This document shows, piece after piece, positions 1 through 5,807 of a DNA stretch of 9,464 nucleotides. The stretch is from positions 1-9,464 of the forward strand of contig DJBQ01000045.1 of the NCBI GenBank assembly GCA_002430125.1, written 5' to 3'. How positions within the stretch are numbered: the stretch's first letter is position 1; each line of letters starts with the position of its first letter. The stretch comes from Rhodobacterales bacterium UBA5972. GTDB lineage: Bacteria > Pseudomonadota > Alphaproteobacteria > Rhodobacterales > Rhodobacteraceae. Under the pieces are notes generated by a model. That model made no database searches. It was not told the origin of the DNA and saw nothing but the letters and a program-made list of their open reading frames with translations. Position numbers and translations under genes: made by a program.

Positions 1-351
1 GTCGGATCATCTTGTGGTAAATGGCGGGCCCGCCGATGCGGTGTCTGCCGGAAACGGGGGGTTAGCCCCGCACTTTTGATCGTTCAGTTCTCCGGCCGGT
101 TCCGCTCGGGTTGTTTACCGTGATGTACGCGAAACCGATACCACGTTGTGCACGCAGCGGGGTTTACAGCCGGAAGGTTAGCAAGCCGTGACAGCGGCGT
201 TCGCGGAATGGTCGGATTAGCAACACGATGCCAGAAATTGCAATCAAAGGGGCGGATAAACGGCTGAAAGCTCTTTGGATTTACATCACAGCGATGTTAC
301 TGCTGGCGACAAGGGACGGGATGTCCGGTGATCTGTAAAAGGGAAATGAAA
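1..351. other. Left-edge region without a confident gene
   Basis: No convincing gene was found here. A plus-strand reading frame open from base 2 ends at a TGA at 77-79 and could be the last 25 codons of a gene that enters from the left, but no family was recognised. A short GC stem (55-59 with 66-70) lies just before that stop and is followed by CACTTTTG, which is at best a weak terminator. A 36-codon ORF (228-338, ATG to TAA) has a hydrophobic middle (ALWIYITAMLLLA) but no Shine-Dalgarno, and its stop overlaps the ribosome site of the next gene. The rest presumably carries the promoter of the gene at 352; no clear -35/-10 pair could be named. Confidence 0.4.
337..343 (+). promoter_or_regulatory. 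Ribosome binding site that fixes the start at 352
   Basis: AAAAGGG ends 8 nt before the ATG at 352 and only 2 nt before an in-frame ATG at 346. The spacing favours 352. A GTG further upstream (328) would overlap this site and add residues in front of a good signal peptide, so it is unlikely to be the start. Confidence 0.55.
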
Positions 352-846
352 ATGAAACGCAAGATAACTGCATTGGCTTTGTCGGCCGCTTTGATGATGC
401 CAGCCGCTTTGAACGCCCAAGAGCTTGAAACCTGGGGATCAGTCGCCGGTTGGGACATTTTGATTGACCACAGCATCGGCAGCGGTTGCCTTATTCAGGC
501 GGCCTATGAAGATGGGTCGGTTGTGCGGATCGGCTTTGACCGTGTGGCTGGTGACGGATATGTGACGGCGTTTAACGAAAGCTGGGGCGCAATCGAAGAG
601 GGTGCAATGTACCCGATCACCTTTGAACTTGATGGGGCGAGCTATGACGGCGAGGCCAAGGGCATCTATCTGAACGGTGTTCCGGGAGCTGACATTCATT
701 TTTCCAACCCCGATTTCCTGTTCGATTTGGCCAAGAAATACACCATGACGCTGTATCATGACGGCAGCGAAGTCATGTCGATAAATCTGGACGGCAGCTA
801 TGTCGGGCTGGAAGCCGTAATGGAATGTCAGGACGAAATGGGCTAG
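352..846 (+). CDS. Exported small protein of unknown function
   Basis: The protein has 164 residues. It begins with a typical Sec signal peptide (MKRK, then the hydrophobic ITALALSAALMMPAAL), with cleavage likely after LNA or LNAQ near residues 20-21, so the mature protein should lie in the periplasm or outside. The mature part is acidic and rich in Gly, Asp and aromatic residues, looks beta-rich and has no obvious catalytic motif. It has only two cysteines, one early (GSGCLIQA) and one near the C-terminus (MECQDEMG), which could form a disulfide. The family was not recognised; the pattern recalls small secreted proteins of Rhodobacterales. It lies 7 nt before the dioxygenase-like gene and is probably cotranscribed with it. 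The start was chosen by the ribosome site at 337-343. Confidence 0.75.
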   Translation: MKRKITALALSAALMMPAALNAQELETWGSVAGWDILIDHSIGSGCLIQAAYEDGSVVRIGFDRVAGDGYVTAFNESWGAIEEGAMYPITFELDGASYDGEAKGIYLNGVPGADIHFSNPDFLFDLAKKYTMTLYHDGSEVMSINLDGSYVGLEAVMECQDEMG

Positions 847-853
847 GCACAGT

Positions 854-1195
854 ATGCCAACCGATCCGGGTAAGATATCGGGCTATCACGCCCATATCTA
901 TTTTGACGCGGCATCGGCGGATAGGGCGCGGGTGGTGTGCGAGGCCGCAGCGCTTGATTTTGGCGTGACGATGGGGCCGATGCATGTCAACCCCGTCGGG
1001 CCGCATCCGATGGGATCGTGCCAGTTGACCGCGACACCTGATCAGTTTGGCCGCTTGTTGCCTTGGCTGGCGCTTAACCGCGACGGTTTGATCGTGTTTG
1101 CGCATCCGGATACCGGACAGGACCTTGCGGATCATCGCGATCACGCAATTTGGCTGGGTGTCGGGCTTGATCTTAATCTGTCGGCCTTTGACTGA
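854..1195 (+). CDS. DOPA 4,5-dioxygenase family protein
   Basis: The 113-residue cytoplasmic protein matches the small DOPA 4,5-dioxygenase family (PF08883 type), which has a vicinal-oxygen-chelate-like fold and in fungi cleaves the ring of DOPA extradiol-wise. Bacterial members are mostly uncharacterised. Visible signatures are the N-terminal GYHAHIYFD (His12, His14), the central GPHPMGSCQL (His51) and the C-terminal VFAHPDTGQD followed by DHRDHAIWLG (His84, His94, His97). Conserved histidines of this kind would bind non-heme iron. The length is normal for the family and there is no signal peptide. It starts with ATG 7 nt after the preceding stop, with only a poor Shine-Dalgarno (GGCA), so translational coupling is plausible. 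The natural substrate is not evident from the context. Confidence 0.85.
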   Translation: MPTDPGKISGYHAHIYFDAASADRARVVCEAAALDFGVTMGPMHVNPVGPHPMGSCQLTATPDQFGRLLPWLALNRDGLIVFAHPDTGQDLADHRDHAIWLGVGLDLNLSAFD

Positions 1196-1302
1196 CATAT
1201 AAATGACCAAACTGTAACCTTTTCTCGCAAAGGGTTGATTGGCCTTCGAAGACGGGTCCGCCTATGACTAATTCGACAATCCATTCGACAAGATAGCGGC
1301 AT

Positions 1303-2001
1303 ATGCGAATATTTCTGACCTTGCTTACAGTGGTGACTTTTGGGCTGACGGGCCCGGCTCAAAGTCAGAATATGCCTGTGGTTGTCGAGCTTTATACCTC
1401 GCAGGGCTGTTCTTCCTGCCCGCCAGCCGATGAAATCCTGACCGAGCTTTCAAGCCGTTCGGACGTTATCGCCCTGGCGCTGCATGTCGATTACTGGGAT
1501 TACCTAGGCTGGAAAGACGCTTTTGGATCGAAAACCTATTCCAAACGTCAACGCGATTATGCTGCTGCCGCCAAACAACACACGGTTTACACGCCGCAAA
1601 TGATTGTGCAGGGCCACAGTTATGCTGTCGGCAATCGCCTGTCCGAAGTCAGGCGCGCAATCGCGATGCACAAAGATGATGTCGACGAGGTCGAGCTGAC
1701 GCTGCACCGCAATGGCAACCAGTTGAGTGTCGGTGTGCGGGCAAAAAACGGCGATGTCGGCCGCAGTATCATTCAGGTTGTTCGCTATATTCCGCAAGCG
1801 ACGGTCAGGATAGAAGCCGGAGAAAACGCCGGGCGCAATATTTTGTATTCGAATATTGTCACGCAATGGACGCAAATTGGCCGTTGGAATGGCAGTGACG
1901 AGATCACCGAGACCACGACATTAACCGGTGATGAACAAGTGGTTGTGCTTGTGCAGGCGGCTGGACCGGGCCGGATATTGGCCGCAGGTCGCTTGCCTTA
2001 A
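1303..2001 (+). CDS. Exported DUF1223 thioredoxin-like protein
   Basis: The 232-residue protein has a signal peptide (MRIFLTLLTVVTFGLTGPAQS, cleavage about residue 21) and then the DUF1223 hallmark VVELYTSQGCSSCPPADEIL with a Cys36-Ser-Ser-Cys39 pair. Further family segments are HVDYWDYLGWKDAFG (61-75) and VYTPQMIVQG (95-104), whose cis-Pro-like TPQ is a thioredoxin-fold feature. The C-terminal part (from about 125) is a beta-rich domain typical of DUF1223. A periplasmic thiol-disulfide or metal-related role is plausible, but no biochemical function is firmly known to me. The 107-nt gap upstream could hold its own promoter. The gene converges on the acyltransferase gene with 7 nt between the stops. 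Confidence 0.85.
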   Translation: MRIFLTLLTVVTFGLTGPAQSQNMPVVVELYTSQGCSSCPPADEILTELSSRSDVIALALHVDYWDYLGWKDAFGSKTYSKRQRDYAAAAKQHTVYTPQMIVQGHSYAVGNRLSEVRRAIAMHKDDVDEVELTLHRNGNQLSVGVRAKNGDVGRSIIQVVRYIPQATVRIEAGENAGRNILYSNIVTQWTQIGRWNGSDEITETTTLTGDEQVVVLVQAAGPGRILAAGRLP

Positions 2002-2008
2002 GGCAGTG

Positions 2009-2893
2009 TCAGTCAGGGTTTTTCCACCTGTTGTGGATCCAGAACCATTGCGCAGGATACGCGCGCACCATCGCCTCAAGACTATTGTTCAGCGCTTGCG
2101 TCATGGAAACGGATGTTCCAACGGGAATCGGCAGTTCTACGATCGCCTTGAAATCGACGCCGTTAGGTTGCCGGATTCCGTAACACGGGATTAACAAAGC
2201 GGTATATTTCAAGGCAAATTCAGCCGCCGACAGCATGGTCAACGCGGGTTGTCCCATAAAACTCAGGGGTTTCCCTTCGCGCGCGAACTGGTCGTTCAAC
2301 AATGCAATTGCTCCGCCGCGGCGTAAATGACCAAGCAAGGCTTTGGTGCCGGCCATACCACGGGGGAAATTCGGCCCGGCAATCATATTCATGCCTTTGA
2401 CGTAACGCCTGTTTGTGTGGGCATTGTTCATCGGCCGATAAATGGCCGCAGTGGCATAGCCCAGTTGCGCCAACTGCACGCGCAAAACCTGAAAATTGCC
2501 AAAATGACCGGATACCAACACGACCGGCCGGTTTTCCGCCAACGCTTTCAGAAGGGTGCTTTTGCCGGGGCCTGATAAAGTCGCATTCTCGGCATGGGCG
2601 ACAAAGCCCGCAGTGTTAAAGCTTTCCAACATCCAACGTGCCGAATTGCCGCTGATTTCGCGGCAGAGCGAGTCGATCCGCGCCGTCGGCATATCCGGGT
2701 AGATAAGTCGCAAATTGCGGCGAATGCGTTTGTTGATGCCGAATATTGGGGCCAGGATATAAGCGGAAATCCAGCCAGCCAAGGCAAGCGAAACCCCGTG
2801 CGGCAACAACCCAAACAGTCCGAAAAATCCGCGCAACGGCAAATCAATCAGAGCGTTCAGCACACCGCCGCGTTCAAACTCCCAATGTGCCAT
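2009..2893 (-). CDS. Lysophospholipid/lipid A acyltransferase (LpxL/HtrB-like)
   Basis: The 294-residue protein belongs to the LpxL/HtrB family (late lipid A acyltransferases and related enzymes), which transfer an acyl chain from acyl-ACP at the inner membrane. It has a hydrophobic N-terminal segment (about 18-52), VVLVSGHFGNFQ at 124-135, IYRPMNN at 151-157, GGAIALLNDQFAREG at 193-207, and near the end a YPAQWFWIHNRWK block like the YPxQWxWxHxRWK of LpxL. Oddity: the family's HX4(D/E) dyad reads H130-FGNF-Q135, with Gln (codon CAG) where Asp or Glu is expected, so catalysis may be altered or use another residue. It starts with ATG 6 nt after the permease stop and is the last gene of the minus-strand train. 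Which acyl acceptor it uses cannot be told. Confidence 0.85.
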   Translation of the reverse strand: MAHWEFERGGVLNALIDLPLRGFFGLFGLLPHGVSLALAGWISAYILAPIFGINKRIRRNLRLIYPDMPTARIDSLCREISGNSARWMLESFNTAGFVAHAENATLSGPGKSTLLKALAENRPVVLVSGHFGNFQVLRVQLAQLGYATAAIYRPMNNAHTNRRYVKGMNMIAGPNFPRGMAGTKALLGHLRRGGAIALLNDQFAREGKPLSFMGQPALTMLSAAEFALKYTALLIPCYGIRQPNGVDFKAIVELPIPVGTSVSMTQALNNSLEAMVRAYPAQWFWIHNRWKNPD

Positions 2894-2899
2894 TTCTGT

Positions 2900-3781
2900 T
2901 TACCTGCCCGACTTAGCCACGCGATATTCGCGTTGCCAGACATAAATGCCAGCGCCGATAATCACAACCACACCGACCCATGTCCAAAGGTCTGGGGTTT
3001 CATCAAAGAACAACATGCCCCACGTCGCGGCCAGCACCGGCCCGATATAGGCGAAAGGTGCAATCGCCCCCGCCTCGGCGACGCTAAGGGCTTTGATCAG
3101 ACATAACTGACCAGCACCACCGATAACGCCCAGCAATATCATGACACCGGCGTCCATCAACGTTGGTGTGGTCCAGAACCACGGCACGATCAGGGTCGCA
3201 ACAACGGTGCCAAAAGCGGCTGTATACAGAAACGACGTCCAAACGGATTCCTCGCGGCCTAAAAATCGGGTCGATAAGGAATATCCGGCGTAACAAACCG
3301 CGGCAACAAGTGGCAGCAGGGCAAGTGGAGAAAACACTTCGGCCCCCGGTCGGATGATTATCAACGCCCCCAGCAGGCCCAAACCAACCCCAATCGCCCT
3401 GCGAATGCCGAATTGCTCGCCCAGAATCAGGAAGGCACCAATGCTGATCAGCATCGGATTGACCGACATGATGGCACTGGATTGCGCCAGACCAACCCAG
3501 ACAATCCCGAAAAAGAAACTTATCGTCGCGCAGAACAAAAATGCCGAGCGGATAAGTTGCAGGCCAAGATACCTGGTTTTGGCGACGGATTTCAAACGCG
3601 GCAGCAAGATTATCACCGCCACCAGCGTTTGACTGGTATAGCGCGCCCAGACCACCTGAAAGGTGTCGTATCTGGCCGCCAGCCCTTTGGCGATCGCGTC
3701 CATGACCGTGAACAAAAACACCGTCAGCAACATCAGCACGATACCTTGTACGGCTGGCGTCGCGCGATTGAATGCGTTCAC
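2900..3781 (-). CDS. EamA/DMT-family transporter
   Basis: The 293-residue polytopic inner-membrane protein has about ten hydrophobic segments in two repeats, the two EamA domains of the drug/metabolite transporter superfamily (roughly residues 12-140 and 155-282). Typical family features are AIMSVNPMLISIGAFLILGE in the first half, and APFAYIGPVLAATWGMLFF followed by DETPDLWTWVGVVVIIGAGIY in the second. The gene begins with GTG, whose bases overlap the TGA of the alpha-type hydratase subunit (GTGA, 4 nt), which indicates translational coupling. The context makes export or uptake linked to the metalloenzyme conceivable, for example of substrate or product, but roseobacters often carry DMT permeases beside lipid genes, so the substrate is unknown. 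Confidence 0.85.
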   Translation of the reverse strand: MNAFNRATPAVQGIVLMLLTVFLFTVMDAIAKGLAARYDTFQVVWARYTSQTLVAVIILLPRLKSVAKTRYLGLQLIRSAFLFCATISFFFGIVWVGLAQSSAIMSVNPMLISIGAFLILGEQFGIRRAIGVGLGLLGALIIIRPGAEVFSPLALLPLVAAVCYAGYSLSTRFLGREESVWTSFLYTAAFGTVVATLIVPWFWTTPTLMDAGVMILLGVIGGAGQLCLIKALSVAEAGAIAPFAYIGPVLAATWGMLFFDETPDLWTWVGVVVIIGAGIYVWQREYRVAKSGR

Positions 3782-4446
3782 TTAGGGATAACCGCCAGTG
3801 CGACCCCGATCATGGAATCACGACTAACCAGGGCTGCAAGTGCTTCTTCTGAAAGGGTTTCTGTGCCTTGGGGGCGAGCAGGGATCACGATGTAACGCAT
3901 ATCGGCGGTTGAATCGTGCACACGGATTGTTACGTCTTCCGGCAGGGTCAGCCCGAATTCCTTCAGAACGGCGCGCGGCGTTTTCACCACCCGCGAACGA
4001 TAGGCGCGCTGCTTGTACCAATCTGGCGGAAGCCCCAGCAGATTTCGCGGATAGCACGAGCACAGCGTGCAAACGATGACATTGTGAACGGTTTTCGTGT
4101 TCTCGACTGCGATCAGCCGCATCGCACCGATATCAAACCCCATCTCGCGACTGGCAGCCGAGCCATCGGCCAGCAGGCGCGCATTGAATTCAGGATCCGT
4201 CCAAGCCCGCGCAACAACCTTGGCGCCATCCGCAGGGGAACGGCTGTCCATAGAATCAATCGCATGCATGATTTCAAGTTCAGTGAAAATGCCCTTTTCA
4301 ATCATCAGCTCGCGAATGGATATTTCCATGTTTTGCCAATATGTTAGAGGCTGGTCTTGATCTTGGCGGTAAGGATGCCCTGACGGCGACATGCCTGTAT
4401 GGCTGTGGGGTGTGTCATGGTCATGGTCGTGGTGATCGTGGGGCAT
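3778..4446 (-). CDS. Nitrile hydratase alpha / thiocyanate hydrolase gamma-type subunit
   Basis: The 222-residue catalytic subunit carries the metal claw VCTLCSCYP (Cys126, Cys129, Ser130, Cys131). Thr after the first Cys is the cobalt-type signature; iron types have Ser. Flanking family blocks are GAKVVARAWTDPEF (74-87), VENTKTVHNVIV (114-125), LGLPPDWYKQRAYRSR (137-152) and PRPQGTE to SRDSMIGVA near the end. In the folded enzyme the two outer Cys become sulfinic and sulfenic acids and bind a low-spin Co(III). Two traits recall thiocyanate hydrolase gamma: an N-terminus crowded with His and Asp (seven His in residues 3-16), and Arg134 after CYP where nitrile hydratases have Trp. Other blocks read more like nitrile hydratase alpha. 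A good ribosome site, AAAGGA, precedes the ATG by 6 nt. It follows the SH3-like subunit by 1 nt and overlaps the permease by 4 nt. Confidence 0.9.
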   Translation of the reverse strand: MPHDHHDHDHDTPHSHTGMSPSGHPYRQDQDQPLTYWQNMEISIRELMIEKGIFTELEIMHAIDSMDSRSPADGAKVVARAWTDPEFNARLLADGSAASREMGFDIGAMRLIAVENTKTVHNVIVCTLCSCYPRNLLGLPPDWYKQRAYRSRVVKTPRAVLKEFGLTLPEDVTIRVHDSTADMRYIVIPARPQGTETLSEEALAALVSRDSMIGVALAVIPK

Positions 4447-4447
4447 G

Positions 4448-4720
4448 TCAGTCCTTTATCGGCGTCAGCCAATGGGAATAAATCTCGGCGTCCAGTGTAT
4501 CGCGCGGGTTTTCCGCATCCGAACCCCAAATCTCGGCCATGGTGAAACGAACGCGGTGCATCGGTAATTCGTCGGCGGAAACACCGTAGGCCAGCTGTTC
4601 GGGGTTGCCAAACGGGCCGAGCGAGCGTTCAATTTCGCCGGTTTTGCCGCGCAAATAAAATGGCGTGCGAACATGCCCTGGCGGAAACATTTCTTTAACG
4701 CGCACCCGTTCAGTCATCAT
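4448..4720 (-). CDS. SH3-like subunit: C-half of nitrile hydratase beta / thiocyanate hydrolase alpha-type
   Basis: The protein of about 90 residues equals the C-terminal SH3-like barrel of nitrile hydratase beta: RVRVKEMFPPGHVRTPFYLR, then GKTGEIER, NPEQLAYG, HRVRFTMAEIWG and DAEIYSHWLTP. The Arg of HVRTPFY belongs to the conserved beta-chain arginines near the active site. In ordinary nitrile hydratases this barrel is the second half of one beta chain; here it is a separate gene, as in thiocyanate hydrolase. Start: ATG at 4720, with another ATG at 4717, both inside the upstream gene's end (ATGATGACTGA), so translation is probably coupled. An in-frame ATG at 4792 would add 24 residues that overlap the upstream gene and look unlike the family, so it was not chosen. 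The alpha-type subunit begins 1 nt after the stop. Confidence 0.8.
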   Translation of the reverse strand: MMTERVRVKEMFPPGHVRTPFYLRGKTGEIERSLGPFGNPEQLAYGVSADELPMHRVRFTMAEIWGSDAENPRDTLDAEIYSHWLTPIKD

Positions 4721-5099
4721 GACAACCCGCGCAATCGCCGTATGTTTCGCCGCGTGCTGCCACTTCGGCCATTTTTGCTCCAAGTTCGCCAAGCGAGTAT
4801 GCCCCGGCCTCGATCAGGTTTTGGTTCACCGAATGAACCCACCGTTCGTAATAGGACATTTTTTCGTAATAGGCTGGCCCAAGGTCTTCGATCACGCGTC
4901 TCAAACCATCAACGGTGAAAAAGCCTTTGGTTGTGGAAAGCACCAACAAGGCGTCAACCCGTTTTTCCCAAAGGGCATAATCATGTTCGGCCATGTCAAT
5001 CGGGGCGCCATCAAGCCCGCCCATATCGTGCCAACGTCTGCTGTCTTTTTTATCCATAGGGCAAACACTAAACGGCGCTGTTTCCAAGGGCAACGGCAT
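4710..5099 (-). CDS. N-half of nitrile hydratase beta / thiocyanate hydrolase beta-type subunit
   Basis: The 129-residue protein matches the N-terminal helical half of nitrile hydratase beta: WHDMGGLDGAPI (23-34), the acidic HDYALWEKRVDAL (39-51), then GLRRVIEDLGPAYYEKMSYY (65-84) and ERWVHSVNQNLIEAG (85-99). Arg67-Arg68 sit where beta-chain arginines approach the claw sulfinate and sulfenate. The protein stops before the SH3 barrel, which is encoded by the next gene. An alternative is a metallochaperone-like accessory protein (NhlE or P15K type, same fold), but then the enzyme would lack its N-half, so subunit is preferred. The C-terminus GDCAGCHDD is Cys/His/Asp rich. Start: ATG at 5099, 25 nt after the DUF938 stop; an in-frame ATG at 5057 would give a protein beginning MDKKDSRRWHDMGG. 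Neither has a clear ribosome site. Confidence 0.8.
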   Translation of the reverse strand: MPLPLETAPFSVCPMDKKDSRRWHDMGGLDGAPIDMAEHDYALWEKRVDALLVLSTTKGFFTVDGLRRVIEDLGPAYYEKMSYYERWVHSVNQNLIEAGAYSLGELGAKMAEVAARGETYGDCAGCHDD

Positions 5100-5124
5100 T
5101 TATTGGCTGAATTGTGCCAAAGCG

Positions 5125-5805
5125 TTAGGGTTTCGTTAAAATGAGCAACCGGTTGTTCGACGGCATTGGTAATAATGCGTGAAACACCAAACCAGCGCCT
5201 GCGCCGGTTTCGCGTAGGTCATCAATATCGCGCACCCCCCAATCCGGATTGTCAGCCCGAAGCCGGCGGTCAAACATTGCGTTGCCGTCGCCGGTATGCG
5301 CGCCGTTTTCCGTGAAGGGGCCGTAAAACCCCAGAAAGCCATCAGGTCCAAGGGTTTTTCCGGCACCGTTCAGGATGCCGTGCAAAACGCCAATTGGTGA
5401 AATGTGAATGACATTAAGGCTGAGGATCAGGGTCAAAGGCGTAATCGCAAGAATTTCGGGGGAGTTTGCCCAGTCGCGTGCGGCATCCAGTGAAATTGAC
5501 CGGGATGTTGGCGCGTTTGAATGTGCGCGCCAAGCATCAATACTGGCACGGTGGATCAAATCCGGCTCGGACGGGGTCCAGGTCAAAGCCGGAAACGCTT
5601 GGGAAAACGCAATGATGTGCTGGCCGGTGCCTGATCCGATCTCCAACGCGGTGCCCGTCCGCCCGGCTAAAAACGCCGAAAGCCCGTCAATGACGGGCTT
5701 TGCGTTCTTTTCAAATACCGCGGAATACATCCGCCCATCAGGTTCGGTGCGCACCGTGCCGGGACGGAAGGCCTGCGTATGGCCCGTTGTTGGGCGCTCT
5801 GCCAA
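5125..5805 (-). CDS. DUF938 SAM-dependent methyltransferase-like protein
   Basis: The 226-residue protein matches DUF938, a class I methyltransferase-like family without a well-established substrate. Signs are the family opening DGRMYSAVFEKNAKPVIDGL (23-42), the SAM-binding glycine motif ALEIGSGTGQH (53-63), TWTPSEPD (75-82), the motif-IV-like NVIHISP (131-137), GFLGFYGPF (158-164) and NRLLILTKP at the end. The reading frame starts with TTG only 2 nt after the infC stop. No good ribosome site is seen there, so translation may be coupled to infC. Other possible starts are GTG at 5754 and ATG at 5730, but the ATG would cut through the family's conserved GRxYxxxxxxN segment. A perfect 10-bp hairpin lies inside the gene near its 5' end (5679-5701). 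Confidence 0.85.
   Translation of the reverse strand: MAERPTTGHTQAFRPGTVRTEPDGRMYSAVFEKNAKPVIDGLSAFLAGRTGTALEIGSGTGQHIIAFSQAFPALTWTPSEPDLIHRASIDAWRAHSNAPTSRSISLDAARDWANSPEILAITPLTLILSLNVIHISPIGVLHGILNGAGKTLGPDGFLGFYGPFTENGAHTGDGNAMFDRRLRADNPDWGVRDIDDLRETGAGAGLVFHALLPMPSNNRLLILTKP
5679..5701. terminator. Perfect 10-bp hairpin inside the DUF938 gene, terminator-like
   Basis: The arms AAAGCCCGTC (5679-5688) and GACGGGCTTT (5692-5701) are exact inverted repeats around a 3-base loop. In the minus-strand RNA the stem ends in UUU and a UUUUU run follows after CGGCG; on the plus strand the sequence after it is GCGTTCTTTTC. It lies about 107 nt past the infC stop and within codons for KPVIDGL, so it could act as a partial terminator or attenuator between infC and the genes downstream. 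Translation through it should weaken it. It could also be chance within a conserved coding segment. Confidence 0.35.
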
Positions 5806-5807
5806 GG

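Noticed and set aside
1..61. Minus-strand translation with HRIGGPAIYH, recalling MORN-like repeats
   Set aside because: The frame is short, has no start codon before the ATG at position 10 and is closed by TAA upstream; too little is in view to support a gene.
1215..1240. AACCTTT/AAAGGGTT as a terminator after the dioxygenase gene
   Set aside because: The stem is short and bulged, with no T-run after it.
1994..2005. TGCCTTAAGGCA palindrome at the convergent stop codons as a bidirectional terminator
   Set aside because: It gives only a 4-bp stem around TTAA and lacks a T-run on either side.
4710..4730. CAGCH at the end of the N-half subunit as a heme c site (CXXCH)
   Set aside because: The protein has no signal peptide and belongs to a cytoplasmic enzyme family, so heme attachment is not expected.
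4721..4792. Longer start (ATG 4792) for the SH3-like subunit
   Set aside because: The 24 extra residues lie wholly within the upstream gene and do not resemble the family; the ATGATGACTGA overlap gives a simpler coupled start.
5125..5366. Second minus-strand frame inside DUF938, and similar shadow frames opposite the main genes
   Set aside because: They overlap well-supported genes in other frames and show no family motifs.
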